A DNA stretch of 64,000 nt from Leifsonia poae. GTDB taxonomy: Bacteria; Actinomycetota; Actinomycetes; Actinomycetales; Microbacteriaceae. Where the stretch lies: positions 692,636 to 756,635 of the forward strand of contig NZ_BSEN01000015.1 in the NCBI RefSeq assembly GCF_027921845.1, read 5' to 3'. A program made the position numbers and the translations under genes. The notes below the pieces were generated by a model. The model saw only the letters and a program-made list of their open reading frames with translations. It searched no databases and was not told the origin of the DNA. This document shows positions 32,018 to 41,630 of the stretch, piece by piece; position 1 is the stretch's first letter; every line of letters starts with the position of its first letter.

Positions 32018-32914
32018 ATGACTCAGCGTCTGGCGGGCAAAGTTGCCCTCGTTACGGGTAGCGGCAACGGCATTGGGAGAGAGATCGCATTGCGATTGGC
32101 TTCTGAAGGGGCCGCAGTCGTCGTAAACGATCTGGGAGCCGACGTCGGAGGCGAAGGGAAGAGCTCTGCGGCCGCGGATGGAACTGTCGCTGAGATCCTC
32201 GCAGCCGGCGGGAGAGCCGTCGCCAACTACGACTCGATCGCCGAGGCTCAGGGCTGTGTGAACGCGGTCCAGACCGCGGTCGACGCGTTCGGCTCCTGCG
32301 ACATCGTCATCGCCAACGCCGGCGCCCTCATCGCCGGCACCATGGCCGGCATCCAGACCGACGATGCCTCGTGGCACAAGCTGCTGAACCTCTACCTCGG
32401 CCAGAAGTTCTGGCTCTCACGAGCCGCCGTCCCCGGCATGCTGGAGCGCGGCTGGGGTCGAGTCATCTTCGCCACGTCCGAGATCGCGCGCGGCACTCAG
32501 ACAAACCCGCCCGGAGCTGCCGTCATGGCCGGAGGCATCGGCCTCGCCCACGACCTCGCGAACACCTACCGCGACACCGGCGTCACCTTCAACTGCTACG
32601 CACCCGGAGCCGCTACACGTACCTTCGATCTCTACAAGGACCAGATGGACGACGCCCTTCGCGCCCAGGGGGTTCCCGAGGACGACTTCGGATCGTTTTA
32701 TCTGCCTCCTGCCGACCGGATCGCCCCCATGGTCACGTGGCTGTGCACCGATGCCGCGGACGGCGTGACCGGTGAGGTGTTCGCGTTGAAGGGCACCGAG
32801 GTCACTCGCTGGACGCACCAGGGCGACGGGCCTTCCATCGTGAAGGAAGGCGACGAGCGCGGACTCTGGACATTGGACGAGCTCGACGCGCTCGTCCCCG
32901 CGCGACTCCTCTGA
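32018..32914 (+). CDS. SDR-family protein lacking the catalytic Tyr-x-x-x-Lys
   Basis: The protein has 298 residues and a ribosome binding site AAAGGAAA. The Rossmann part is intact: T-G-S-G-N-G-I-G (13-20), V-V-N-D-L-G-A-D and A-N-A-G-A. Ser154 is present, but where the family has Tyr and Lys the sequence reads P-G-A-A-V-M-A-G-G-I-G-L, putting Gly166 and Met170 at those positions. It therefore binds a nucleotide but probably does not use standard SDR chemistry. The C-terminus is longer than usual (W-T-H-Q-G-D, D-E-L-D-A-L). It is probably co-transcribed with the TetR gene 32 nt downstream. Confidence 0.8.
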   Translation: MTQRLAGKVALVTGSGNGIGREIALRLASEGAAVVVNDLGADVGGEGKSSAAADGTVAEILAAGGRAVANYDSIAEAQGCVNAVQTAVDAFGSCDIVIANAGALIAGTMAGIQTDDASWHKLLNLYLGQKFWLSRAAVPGMLERGWGRVIFATSEIARGTQTNPPGAAVMAGGIGLAHDLANTYRDTGVTFNCYAPGAATRTFDLYKDQMDDALRAQGVPEDDFGSFYLPPADRIAPMVTWLCTDAADGVTGEVFALKGTEVTRWTHQGDGPSIVKEGDERGLWTLDELDALVPARLL

Positions 32915-32946
32915 CGAGATCCAGTTTGCGTCCGGGGCGACCGCCC

Positions 32947-33561
32947 ATGATGATTGCCACCATGGCTACAGGTCGTCCCGGACGCACACGCAGCGAGAAG
33001 TCGTGGCAGGCAATTCTCGAGGCCACCCGGGACGAACTCGCAGCCCAGGGCTACGACCGCCTCTCGATCGACCGCATAGCGACTGCGGCCGGCGTCGGCA
33101 AGCAGACCGTCTACCGCTGGTACCCCTCGAAGAGCTCTCTGGTCGCCGAGTGCATCCTGCGCGGCTACGTCGTCACTCCCGGAATCGACATCCTCGAGAC
33201 CGGCAGTGTCAGAGACGACATCGCTGCGTGGCTCGAGGCTTTCGCGGCAGGAAGTCGCTCACCCGGTGGCGCCGCGCTCATTCGCGCGGGGACTGCTGCT
33301 GCCGCCGAGGACGAGGAGGTCGCAGCGCGCTATGCCGAGGTCACCAAGAAGACCGAGGATGCCCTCGTTGAACGGCTGGAAACAGGCATCGCCGCGGGGC
33401 AGCTGCCAGCCGAGACGCCTGCTGCCACGCTCGCTGAGGCTCTGGTCGGCGCGCTTCTGTTCAAGGTGGTGGCCCGACAGGAGATCAGTCCGCAGTTCAT
33501 CTCCGATCTGCTGAACCTGGTCTTCACCAAGGAATCGTTGCATCCGGAAGAGAGTGTGTGA
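32947..33561 (+). CDS. TetR-family transcriptional regulator
   Basis: The protein has about 204 residues. The HTH reads I-L-E-A-T-R-D-E-L-A-A-Q-G-Y, I-D-R-I-A-T-A-A-G-V-G-K-Q-T-V-Y-R-W-Y. The start is uncertain: ATG codons at 32947, 32950 and 32962 are all in frame, and GGGGCG precedes the first. It follows the SDR-like gene by 32 nt and likely represses the pair through the inverted repeat at 31942-31958. Confidence 0.85.
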   Translation: MMIATMATGRPGRTRSEKSWQAILEATRDELAAQGYDRLSIDRIATAAGVGKQTVYRWYPSKSSLVAECILRGYVVTPGIDILETGSVRDDIAAWLEAFAAGSRSPGGAALIRAGTAAAAEDEEVAARYAEVTKKTEDALVERLETGIAAGQLPAETPAATLAEALVGALLFKVVARQEISPQFISDLLNLVFTKESLHPEESV

Positions 33562-33790
33562 GAGCCATGCGTGACCTGGGCTTTCATGCGCGCCCTGGGC
33601 TGTATCCGTTTTATGACGATTGCAGATTGTGCGGAGCTGTATATAGGTGAACTGACATAATGTGCATTATCAGCGCATCGAAATAACCGATTCCAGAGGC
33701 TCGTCACGCGTCGGCCCAGTATCGTGACCTCGACCCGAACATTCGCGTCACGAGTACTGAAACCGACCACCGACTCACCCCAGGAGCGAC
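33562..33790. other. AT-richer intergenic region before the phosphotransferase gene
   Basis: There is no coding frame. The stretch 33600-33690 is clearly more AT-rich than its surroundings, and an imperfect palindrome built on ATAATG-TG-CATTAT (33657-33670) lies in it. This is a plausible promoter/operator region for the phosphotransferase gene, but no specific element can be assigned. Confidence 0.4.
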
Positions 33791-34735
33791 ATGACCGCCG
33801 CCGTGTTGCCCGAGATGCTCTGGGAATCCGCCGATCCTCAAGCCGAGCTGGCCCGCAGGTTCCGCTTCGTCTCACGCGAAGCCGCCGTCCGCTGGGCCAG
33901 AGATCTGTTGGCCGACGACTACGGTCTTCGCGTTGCGAGCATCGACCGAATAGTGATGAGCTCTCATAATCTGATGATCTGGGTGACGTCCCACAGTGCC
34001 GGCCGACTGGTGATCAAGGCATGCCACCTCGCTGGGGCGCACGGTTGGCTCACCGCCCGCGGCGCGCTTGTGGTCTGGCTGGCCGACCGCGGCCTGCCGG
34101 TCGCCGCACCATTGCCGACCCTCCGCGGCGACCACCAGGTGCTACGGGACGGCCGATCGATCGCCGTCCAGCCGGTGCTGCCCGGTGACCGACTGGACGC
34201 CACAGACGCCGAGCACGTCCGCGCCGCCGGAACAGCCTTGGCCGCTCTCCACAGCGAACTGGCTTTGTGGCCGGACGCGCACCTGCTCGAAAATGTGCAG
34301 CCGGTGGCCGGAGGCAACAAGCTCTGGGTGTATCCGGAGGGGCACTCCGAAACGATTCCCCCAGACCTCCGCGACCGGCGCGACCGGCTCGCCCTGGGGG
34401 TCGTCGACCTGCCCGAGCTTCCTCGTCAGCCGATTCACGCGGACTTCCGGGGTGCGAACGTGTTGTACGCCGACGGGAGGATCTCCGGCATCATCGACTT
34501 CGAGGAATCGAGGAACGACGCCGCGGTGGTCGACCTCGCGAATGCTGTTTGCCTGCTCGGCACGTGGTACCACGATTGGCAGCCGATCTCACGTCAGGCG
34601 CAGAGCCTCTTCCTCGCGAGCTACGCCGAGCGCCGCCCGCTCACCGACGCCGAGCAGACGTGGCTCTCCCCTCTGATCGGCTGGGTCATGCTCCGGCAGG
34701 GATGGTGGGACGATGCGCGGCATTGGCTCCCCTAG
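33791..34735 (+). CDS. APH-type phosphotransferase (aminoglycoside/homoserine-kinase-like)
   Basis: The protein has 314 residues and an ATG start behind CAGGAGCGAC. The kinase catalytic loop H-A-D-F-R-G-A-N-V-L (about 216-225) and the metal-binding G-I-I-D-F-E-E are canonical for the APH superfamily. The N-lobe (L-V-I-K-A-C) supplies the ATP lysine. The substrate is unknown: it could be a small-molecule kinase or a resistance enzyme. No resistance neighbour decides it. It converges with a small membrane-protein ORF. Confidence 0.85.
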   Translation: MTAAVLPEMLWESADPQAELARRFRFVSREAAVRWARDLLADDYGLRVASIDRIVMSSHNLMIWVTSHSAGRLVIKACHLAGAHGWLTARGALVVWLADRGLPVAAPLPTLRGDHQVLRDGRSIAVQPVLPGDRLDATDAEHVRAAGTALAALHSELALWPDAHLLENVQPVAGGNKLWVYPEGHSETIPPDLRDRRDRLALGVVDLPELPRQPIHADFRGANVLYADGRISGIIDFEESRNDAAVVDLANAVCLLGTWYHDWQPISRQAQSLFLASYAERRPLTDAEQTWLSPLIGWVMLRQGWWDDARHWLP

Positions 34736-34755
34736 GACTGCCGGAACACGCGCCC

Positions 34756-34875
34756 TCAGCGCCGCCGCCGCAGGAAGATGCCGACGCCCACGACGATGAT
34801 CACCAGCAGGACGGCGCCGACGATCCACGGACTCGAGTTGAAGCCATCGGGCTTCACAGCGACCAGATGCAGCAC
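34756..34875 (-). CDS. Small single-pass membrane protein (39 residues)
   Basis: The frame runs from the GTG 34875 (or the GTG 34857, giving 33 residues starting V-K-P-D-G-F-N) to TGA. After a short polar N-terminus (N-S-S-P-W), one hydrophobic helix (I-V-G-A-V-L-L-V-I-I-V-V-G-V-G-I-F-L) ends in R-R-R-R. This fits an N-out, C-in tail-charged membrane peptide. An in-frame stop codon lies just upstream, so it is not part of a larger gene. No strong ribosome binding site is seen. It lies downstream of the UvrA-like gene on the same strand. Confidence 0.5.
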   Translation of the reverse strand: MLHLVAVKPDGFNSSPWIVGAVLLVIIVVGVGIFLRRRR

Positions 34876-34923
34876 GTCGTCAGCTTACTGAGCACTGCTC
34901 GGATGGCCGAGCTCCCAAACGCC

Positions 34924-37314
34924 TCACGCGCCGACGTACGCCGCCAGATGCTCGCCGGTCAGCGTGGAGCGACCGGCGACGAGGTCTGCCGGCGTTCCCT
35001 CGAAGACGATCCGTCCACCGTCGTGGCCCGCGCGCGGTCCGATGTCGATGATCCAGTCGGCGTGCGCCATCACGGCCTGGTGGTGTTCCACGACGATCAC
35101 CGACTTGCCGGAGTCGACCAGGCGGTCCAGCAACCCGAGCAGGTTCTCGACGTCGGCGAGGTGCAATCCGGTGGTCGGCTCGTCGAGGATGTAGACCCCG
35201 CCCTTCTCCCCCAGGTGCGTCGCCAGCTTCAGCCGCTGACGCTCGCCGCCCGACAGCGTCGTCAGGGGCTGCCCGATGGTCAGGTAGCCGAGCCCGACGT
35301 CCTTCAATCGGCTCAGGATGGCGTGCGCCGCTGGGGTCTTCGCGCCGCCCGAACCGAAGAAGGCCTCCGCTTCGGCGACCGACATCGCGAGCACCTCGCT
35401 GATGTCCCTCTCCCCCAGTTTGTAATCCAGCACGGACGCCTGGAAGCGCTTTCCCTCGCAGACCTCGCAGACGGTCGATACGCCCGCCATGATTCCGAGG
35501 TCGGTGTAGATGACGCCGGCGCCGTTGCAGTTCGGGCAGGCGCCCTCCGAGTTGGCGCTGAACAGGGCCGGCTTCACACCGTTGGCCTTGGCGAACGCCT
35601 TGCGGATCGGCTCGAGCATCCCGGTGTAGGTGGCCGGGTTGCTGCGGCGTGAGCCCCGGATCGCTGCCTGATCGATCGAGACCACGCCGTCGCCCTCCGG
35701 GATCGAGCCGTGCACGAGGGAGCTCTTTCCCGAGCCGGCCACGCCCGTCACGACCACGAGCACGCCGAGCGGGATGTCCACATCCACGTTCTGCAGGTTG
35801 TTGGAGCTCGCGCCGCGCACCTCGAGGGCGCCATCCGGCGTTCGCACCTGCTCTTTGAGGCGGGCACGATCGTCGAGGTGGCGGCCGGTGAGGGTGTCGC
35901 TCGCGCGCAGCCCTTCGACGCTCCCCTCGTAGCAGACCGTTCCGCCGGCGGATCCGGCGCCCGGGCCGAGATCGACCACGTGGTCGGCGATGACGATCGC
36001 CTCCGGCTTGTGCTCGACGACGAGCACCGTGTTCCCCTTGTCGCGCAGCTGCAGGAGCAGCGTGTTCATCCGTTCGATGTCGTGCGGATGCAGCCCGATC
36101 GTCGGCTCGTCGAAGACATAGGTGACATCCGTCAGCGACGACCCGAGGTGCCGGATCATCTTGGTGCGCTGCGCCTCTCCCCCGGACAGCGTCCCTGCCG
36201 GCCGGTCGAGCGAGAGGTACCCGAGCCCGATCTCCACGAAGGAGTCGAGCGTCTGCTGCAGCGCGTTCAGCAGCGGCGCCACGGAGGGCTCGTCGAGTCC
36301 ACGGATCCACTCGGCCAGGTCGCTGATCTGCATCGCACAGGCGTCGGCGATGTTGACGCCGGCGATCCGCGACGAGCGCGCACCCTCGTTCAGGCGCGTC
36401 CCGTTGCAGTCCGGGCAGGTGGTGAAGGTGACCGCGCGATCCACGAAGGCCCGGATGTGCGGCTGCATCGCCTCGCGATCCTTCGACAGGAACGACTTCT
36501 GCACCTTGGGGATCAGTCCCTCGTACGTCAGGTTGATGCTGCCCACCTTGACCTTCACCGGTTCCTTGCGCAGGAAGTCGTCCAGTTCCTGCTCGGTGTA
36601 GTCGCGAATCGGCTTGTCCGCATCGAGGAAGCCGGATTCGGTGAAGATGCGCACACCCCAGCCGTCCGCGGTGTAGCCCGGAATGGTCAGGGCGCCCTCG
36701 CTCAGCGACTTGCTGGCATCGTAGAGCTGGGTCAGGTCGATGTCGTTCACGGTGCCCATGCCCTCGCAACGCGGGCACATACCGCCGGTCAGCGTGAAGT
36801 CGCGACGCTCCTTGGTGACGGTCCCCGCGCGCTCGTAGGTGACGGCTCCCGCGCCGGACATCGAAGCGACATTGAACGAGAACGCCTGCGGCGAACCGAC
36901 GTGCGGCTGTCCGAGCCGGCTGAACAGGATGCGCAGCATCGCGTTGACATCGGTGGCGGTGCCGACGGTGGAACGCGCGTTGGCTCCCATCCGCTCCTGG
37001 TCCACCGTGATCGCCGTCGTGAGCCCCTCGAGCACGTCGACGTCGGGTCGGGCCAGCGTGGGCATGAAGCCCTGCACGAACGCGCTGTAGGTCTCGTTGA
37101 TCATCCGCTGCGATTCGGCGGAGATGGTGCCGAACACCAGCGAACTCTTCCCAGAGCCGGAGACGCCCGTGAACACCGTCAGGCGGCGTTTGGGGATCTC
37201 GACGCTGATGTCTTTGAGGTTGTTCACGCGCGCGCCCTGCACGCGGATCACGTCGTGGCTGTCGGCACCGTGCGGCGCATGTCCCTGCGCGTCGGTCGTC
37301 GTGGCCGTGCTCAT
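34924..37314 (-). CDS. UvrA-like ABC ATPase (drug-resistance type, UvrA class II)
   Basis: The protein has 796 residues, roughly 150 shorter than housekeeping UvrA. Two ABC modules are present, each with Walker A ([10 protein letters not shown] and [10 protein letters not shown]), signature (L-S-G-G-E-A-Q-R and L-S-G-G-E-R-Q-R) and Walker B (V-F-D-E-P-T and I-L-D-E-P-T). Zinc clusters C-P-R-C, C-P-D-C, C-P-N-C and C-E-V-C are kept. The shortened N-terminal half suggests loss of the UvrB-binding domain, as in DrrC/UvrA2 paralogues linked to DNA-intercalating drugs. It is isolated, so a role in excision repair proper is unlikely. Confidence 0.87.
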   Translation of the reverse strand: MSTATTTDAQGHAPHGADSHDVIRVQGARVNNLKDISVEIPKRRLTVFTGVSGSGKSSLVFGTISAESQRMINETYSAFVQGFMPTLARPDVDVLEGLTTAITVDQERMGANARSTVGTATDVNAMLRILFSRLGQPHVGSPQAFSFNVASMSGAGAVTYERAGTVTKERRDFTLTGGMCPRCEGMGTVNDIDLTQLYDASKSLSEGALTIPGYTADGWGVRIFTESGFLDADKPIRDYTEQELDDFLRKEPVKVKVGSINLTYEGLIPKVQKSFLSKDREAMQPHIRAFVDRAVTFTTCPDCNGTRLNEGARSSRIAGVNIADACAMQISDLAEWIRGLDEPSVAPLLNALQQTLDSFVEIGLGYLSLDRPAGTLSGGEAQRTKMIRHLGSSLTDVTYVFDEPTIGLHPHDIERMNTLLLQLRDKGNTVLVVEHKPEAIVIADHVVDLGPGAGSAGGTVCYEGSVEGLRASDTLTGRHLDDRARLKEQVRTPDGALEVRGASSNNLQNVDVDIPLGVLVVVTGVAGSGKSSLVHGSIPEGDGVVSIDQAAIRGSRRSNPATYTGMLEPIRKAFAKANGVKPALFSANSEGACPNCNGAGVIYTDLGIMAGVSTVCEVCEGKRFQASVLDYKLGERDISEVLAMSVAEAEAFFGSGGAKTPAAHAILSRLKDVGLGYLTIGQPLTTLSGGERQRLKLATHLGEKGGVYILDEPTTGLHLADVENLLGLLDRLVDSGKSVIVVEHHQAVMAHADWIIDIGPRAGHDGGRIVFEGTPADLVAGRSTLTGEHLAAYVGA

Positions 37315-37551
37315 CGGTCTCCCTCTGTCGGTGCGGTGTCCGTCGGGATCACTCTACGGACGACCGGGCGGTACCCGCTTCTCCATACGTGCTCGGGCCG
37401 CTACGGGTGACGCGTCCTACCGTGTACGCGTCGTTCGAGGCACACATACAACTCTCAGGAAACGCCGGGAATCACCCGCTCCCCTGCCCCGAGCGGCGCT
37501 ACTGTCTCCCCACGGTCGCATCTCGCGCGACCCGTAAGGAAGGGGATCATC

Positions 37552-38184
37552 ATGACGACCACAGACCCGGTCGACTCCGTACTGCACGACTTCTCGCTCG
37601 ACGCCAAGAACCTCACCCGCTCCGCGATCAACGGCGTGCGCGTGGCTCTCGGAATCAGCGGCGTCGCCGCGCTCGTCCTCGGCATCGTGCTGCTCTTCTG
37701 GCCCGTCAAGACCCTCGCGGTCGCGGCGGTCTTCCTCGGCATCTACTTCATCATCTCCGGTGTGATGCGTGTCGCCCTCGGCATCTTCAGCAAGGGCATC
37801 AGCGGCGGCCTCAGAACGCTCAACATCATCCTGGGCGTGCTGCTGGTGATCGCCGGCATCATCGCGCTGAAGAACGTCTCGGCCGCCGCGGTGACGCTCG
37901 TCATCGTCGCGATCGCCTTCGTCGGCGTCGGCTGGATCATCGAGGGTGTCATGTCGATCGCCGAGTCGAGCCGTGCTTCGTCGTCGGGCTGGGCCATCAC
38001 CTACGGCATCATCAGCATCCTCGCGGGCATCGTCGTGCTCTTCCTCCCCGCGTCGTCCGCCGTGTTCCTGCTCTGGTTCGCCGCGATCGCGCTCGTCGTG
38101 CTCGGCATCATCGGGATCGTGCGCGCCTTCACCTTCGGCCGCGAGACGCTCAAGGCGACGGCGGCCACCCCCGCGACGGCCTGA
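37552..38184 (+). CDS. HdeD-family (DUF308) membrane protein
   Basis: The protein has 210 residues and a ribosome binding site AAGGAAGGGG. After a 30-residue cytoplasmic start there are about six transmembrane helices in three pairs (A-L-V-L-G-I-V-L-L-F-W-P, then I-I-S-G-V-M-R-V-A-L-G, and the repeat G-W-I-I-E-G-V-M-S-I), the internal triplication typical of DUF308/HdeD. HdeD is linked to acid stress in enterobacteria; the role here is unknown. It is followed by a strong hairpin terminator. Confidence 0.85.
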   Translation: MTTTDPVDSVLHDFSLDAKNLTRSAINGVRVALGISGVAALVLGIVLLFWPVKTLAVAAVFLGIYFIISGVMRVALGIFSKGISGGLRTLNIILGVLLVIAGIIALKNVSAAAVTLVIVAIAFVGVGWIIEGVMSIAESSRASSSGWAITYGIISILAGIVVLFLPASSAVFLLWFAAIALVVLGIIGIVRAFTFGRETLKATAATPATA

Positions 38185-38197
38185 CGCTCCGGCGAAC

Positions 38198-38233
38198 GAC
38201 GAAGGCCCCCGCTCTGCAGCGGGGGCCTTCGTC
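38198..38233. terminator. Bidirectional intrinsic-type terminator
   Basis: A perfect 16-bp stem (38198-38213 with 38218-38233) surrounds a CTGC loop. Its GC-rich core is bounded by GAAGG/CCTTC, which gives short A and T stretches on either side. It separates the convergent HdeD-like gene and S9 peptidase gene. Confidence 0.85.
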
Positions 38234-38253
38234 ATGCCACAGGCGAGTGCGGC

Positions 38254-40251
38254 TCAGAGCGCGTTGCGCGAACTCGGCAGATACCGTGCCCACCAGTCCA
38301 GGATGGCGTCGAACCGTTCGCGACGATGACGCGGGCGTCCGCCGCGGCTGAGCTCATGGTCCTCGCCGGGGAAGACCAGCAGTTCCGCCTCGGCGCCGTT
38401 CCGCTTCAGCGCGGCGTAGTAGCGCTCGGCCTGGCTGAGCGGGCAGCGCAGATCATTGGCCGAGTGCATGACGAGCGTCGGCGTCGTCACCTGCTCGACG
38501 ACGGCCTGCGGACTCTGCGACGCGATGAGCTCCGGATCCGTTCCCGTGTACTCGTCGCCGAAGAAGCTGCCGATGTCGCTGGTTCCGACGAACGCCACCG
38601 GGTCGAGGAACCCGCGCTCGACGATCGCGGCCGCGAACCGATGGTCGTGCGCGATCGTCCATGCGGTGAGATAGCCGCCGTACGAGCCGCCCATGATCCC
38701 CACGCGCGACGCGTCGAAACCGGCGTTCGCCTCGAGCGCACCGTCGAGGAAGTCGAGCACGTCCGTCAGGTCGACCGTCCCCATCGCCTGACGGATCACC
38801 CGGCCGTGCTCCTGACCGTAGCCAGCCGACCCGCGCGGGTTGCACATGACGACGGCGTAGCCGGCGTCCGCGTACACCTGCGCCTCATCGAACAGCGCTC
38901 CCGTGTACGACGCGTACGGGCCGCCGTGGATGTTCAGCAGCACCGGATGCGGGCCTTCGCCCTCGGGCACGACCACCCAGCCGTGGACCGGGTAGCCGTC
39001 GCGTGCGGCGACGGTCAGTTCGCGGCCGGCGATCACACCGCTCCCCCGCAGTGCGCGCGAGAAGTCAGTGAGGCGGCGCAGGCCGGTCGGCTCGACGACG
39101 GCGACATCACCGGCGCTCGTGGCGTCGGAGATCGAGACCACCACGAGCTCTCCTGCGGCCGCGGCTCCGTTGACGATGCTCTGCTCGTCGGTGAGGCGAC
39201 GCGCTGCGCCCTGGGAGGTGACAGCGGTCAGCACGACCCCGCCACGAACCGCGTCGAGCACGAGCACCGAATCGTCTTCGAAGGCCACGATGTCCGAGCC
39301 GGTCAGGTCGACCGTCTCCGGATCGGTCAGGCGGCGCGGCGCGGAATCCACCGAGTCGAAGGCGAACAGGGCGGTGTTGCGGGCGACGAAGTCGCGTCCG
39401 GTCGGGCCGACGTCCTGAGCACTGAAGTACAGGACCCCGTTGAGTCCGTAACCGACGGCTCCGGCCGAGAAGTCGCCGAACGCGCCCGTGACGTCGCGCG
39501 GCTCCTCGTCCGACCCGATCGTGAGCAGGAACACGTTCTCACGCAGGTCGTCGTCACGGCTGTCGTGACGAGCCGAGAGGAACGCCAGGGTGGTGCCGTC
39601 GGGCGAGAAGGCGACGCCGTGGTCGTCCCAGTCCCCGTCGGTCAACTGCCGCGGCTCGACGACGAGCGGGCGTGCCGGCGACGTGCCCTCCGCCGTGGGC
39701 GCCGGCTGCACGAGCGGTTCGCCCCAGACATCCGGGACCGGGATCGAGAACACGTGCGAGCGACGGTCGGTGATGTAGCCGACCCCGTTGGCGCGGTAGT
39801 TCAGAGTGCTGATGCGTCGGGGCGACTCGGCGTCGGGCTCCAGGCCGTCGACGGTCCCGTAGCGGCCCTGCTCCGGGGTGCGGCTCACGAACGCCAGGGA
39901 ACGCCCGTCGGGCGCCCAGGCGAACTCGGACACCCCGAGCGTGCGATCGGTCGCCTGCACCGGCTCGCCGCCCGCCGCATCCACCACGTAGAGCTGCGGA
40001 GCGGATTTCGGCACCGCACGCAGGAAGGCGATGAGCCGCCCGTCGGGTGAGAACTGCGGTGCGACATCGCGGAAGCCGCGCGTGAGCCGCTTGGGCGCCG
40101 CGTGGCCGGTGAGCGGGACGGTCCACAGCTGGCCGACGGTCGCGTCAGCCTCGAGCGACGGATGCGTCACGGACACGACGGCGCGGCCGCCGCCCGGGTG
40201 CACGGTCGGCGCGGAGACGCTGGTGAGGAGCCCGAGATCGACGGCCTTCAT
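38254..40251 (-). CDS. S9-family prolyl oligopeptidase-type serine peptidase
   Basis: The protein has 665 residues. The N-terminal two thirds form a beta-propeller (repeated F-S-P-D-G-R-L-I-A-F, F-S-P-D-G-T-T-L-A-F, W-A-P-D-G-R-S-L-A-F). The C-terminal alpha/beta-hydrolase domain has N-I-H-G-G-P-Y, nucleophile elbow G-G-S-Y-G-G, Asp in S-A-N-D-L-R-C-P and His in E-D-H-E-L-S-R-G-G. It cleaves short peptides or acylaminoacyl peptides in the cytosol; no signal peptide is seen. Its start overlaps the SDR stop (ATGA at 40248-40251), so both are one operon. Confidence 0.92.
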   Translation of the reverse strand: MKAVDLGLLTSVSAPTVHPGGGRAVVSVTHPSLEADATVGQLWTVPLTGHAAPKRLTRGFRDVAPQFSPDGRLIAFLRAVPKSAPQLYVVDAAGGEPVQATDRTLGVSEFAWAPDGRSLAFVSRTPEQGRYGTVDGLEPDAESPRRISTLNYRANGVGYITDRRSHVFSIPVPDVWGEPLVQPAPTAEGTSPARPLVVEPRQLTDGDWDDHGVAFSPDGTTLAFLSARHDSRDDDLRENVFLLTIGSDEEPRDVTGAFGDFSAGAVGYGLNGVLYFSAQDVGPTGRDFVARNTALFAFDSVDSAPRRLTDPETVDLTGSDIVAFEDDSVLVLDAVRGGVVLTAVTSQGAARRLTDEQSIVNGAAAAGELVVVSISDATSAGDVAVVEPTGLRRLTDFSRALRGSGVIAGRELTVAARDGYPVHGWVVVPEGEGPHPVLLNIHGGPYASYTGALFDEAQVYADAGYAVVMCNPRGSAGYGQEHGRVIRQAMGTVDLTDVLDFLDGALEANAGFDASRVGIMGGSYGGYLTAWTIAHDHRFAAAIVERGFLDPVAFVGTSDIGSFFGDEYTGTDPELIASQSPQAVVEQVTTPTLVMHSANDLRCPLSQAERYYAALKRNGAEAELLVFPGEDHELSRGGRPRHRRERFDAILDWWARYLPSSRNAL

Positions 40252-41018
40252 TCGGCGACCGGCACGAAGCTCGAGACGTCCCCGACCAGTCGGGTGTGGT
40301 CGGCCGGGATCGGGTCGACCACCGCCTGGGCGATCTCGGCCGCGAACTCGCTGACGTTGTACAGCTTGCCCGCTGCCTCCTTACGTGCGTCGATGGCGCC
40401 CGGGTTGAGGCGGTTGAGCAGGGTGGCCGTGATGGTGCCCTCGATCATGTCGCCGGAAACGACGACGAACTCGATGCCCTTCTCGGTGAGTGACGGGATG
40501 AGCGCACGCAGCGCGTCCTCGCCGGCCCGCTTGCTCAGCGCGACCGCCTCGTATTCGGGCATGGTCTCGGTCGTCGTGATGAAGTGCGCCTGGTGACTGG
40601 TGACGAACACAACACGGGAGCCGGGGCCGAGCAGCGCCAGCGCGGCGTTCAGCACATTCACCTGCGCGTCGCGGTTGAGCTGCATGGCGTAGTCCTCGGC
40701 CATACCCGACTCCATGCCGCCGGAGGCGTTCAGCACGAGCACGTCGAGACCGCCCCACTCCTCCTTCACCGTGTCGAACATGCCGGCGACCGACTCGGGG
40801 TCGGTCAGGTCGGCGCCGACCGTGATGGCCGTTCCACCTGCCTCGCGGATGGCGTCGGCGAGCTTGAGCGCGCGCGCCTCCTTGTTTCGGAAGTTGATGA
40901 CGACGCCGGCGCCGGCCGAGGCCAGATACTGCGCAGTGTCAGCCCCGATTCCGCGCGAGGAGCCCGTGATCAGGGCGCGCTTTCCGTCGAGGCTGCCGGG
41001 GGCGAGAGGGTTGGACAC
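40248..41018 (-). CDS. SDR-family oxidoreductase
   Basis: The protein has 256 residues from the GTG 41018 with GGAG 7 nt upstream; the frame is open further upstream without an SDR pattern. The motif T-G-S-S-R-G-I-G binds NAD(P), and L-V-L-N-A-S-G follows. The active-site region reads P-E-Y-E-A-V-A-L-S-K-R-A-G-E, with Tyr and Lys spaced seven apart rather than four, a layout typical of one SDR subgroup. The substrate is unknown. The S9 peptidase gene is translationally coupled downstream. Confidence 0.85.
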   Translation of the reverse strand: MSNPLAPGSLDGKRALITGSSRGIGADTAQYLASAGAGVVINFRNKEARALKLADAIREAGGTAITVGADLTDPESVAGMFDTVKEEWGGLDVLVLNASGGMESGMAEDYAMQLNRDAQVNVLNAALALLGPGSRVVFVTSHQAHFITTTETMPEYEAVALSKRAGEDALRALIPSLTEKGIEFVVVSGDMIEGTITATLLNRLNPGAIDARKEAAGKLYNVSEFAAEIAQAVVDPIPADHTRLVGDVSSFVPVAE

Positions 41019-41126
41019 GAAGACTCCTAGCAAGATCGGTTTCTCGTCCCTGAGACTACCAAGTGCGTTACCCGTAGCCGCCCTGTGCACCTGCTACCGT
41101 CGAATCATCCAGTGAAGGGAGCCGAC

Positions 41127-41630
41127 ATGGACATCACGTCTTTTGCCTGGATCGTGTGGCTCGTCCTCATCCTGGTCTTCATCATCATCGAAATGCTGAC
41201 GCTCGACTTCGTCTTCCTGATGATCGCCGTCGGCAGCGTCGGCGGGTTGATCTCCGGGCTGTTCGGCGCCGAATGGTGGGTACAGCTGCTGATCGCCGCC
41301 GCCCTCTCGGTGCTGCTGATCTTCCTCATCCGGCCACCGCTGCTGCGCGCCCTCAAACGCGGCGGCGATCCGGCCAAGAGCAATGTGGAGGCGCTCATCG
41401 GCATGCCCGGCGTCGTCGTCTCCACGGTCTCCCGAACCTCCGGGCAGGTGAAGCTCGCCGTCGGCGAGACCTGGACCTCCCGGCTCGCGTCCGTCACTCC
41501 CCCGGCCCCGGCCGAGCTGGTGCCGGGCGAGCATGTCGTCGTCGTCGCGATCGAGGGGGCCACCGCAGTCGTCACTCCGGCGCCCATCGCGACCGGCGCC
41601 GGCGACGTCACAGAAAGGAGTGCGTCGTGA
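41127..41630 (+). CDS. NfeD-family membrane protein
   Basis: The protein has 167 residues and a ribosome binding site GAAGGGA. Two or three transmembrane helices occupy residues 5-75 (I-V-W-L-V-L-I-L-V-F-I-I-I-E and L-L-I-A-A-A-L-S-V-L-L-I-F-L-I), followed by an OB-fold domain (L-I-G-M-P-G-V-V-V-S-T, G-E-H-V-V-V-V-A-I-E-G). NfeD proteins partner with SPFH/stomatin proteins to organise membrane domains, and the SPFH gene overlaps this stop codon by 4 nt. Confidence 0.9.
   Translation: MDITSFAWIVWLVLILVFIIIEMLTLDFVFLMIAVGSVGGLISGLFGAEWWVQLLIAAALSVLLIFLIRPPLLRALKRGGDPAKSNVEALIGMPGVVVSTVSRTSGQVKLAVGETWTSRLASVTPPAPAELVPGEHVVVVAIEGATAVVTPAPIATGAGDVTERSAS

Noticed and set aside
34924-37314. Housekeeping uvrA
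   Set aside because: At 796 residues it is too short and appears to lack the UvrB-binding region; it fits the drug-resistance-type UvrA paralogues better.
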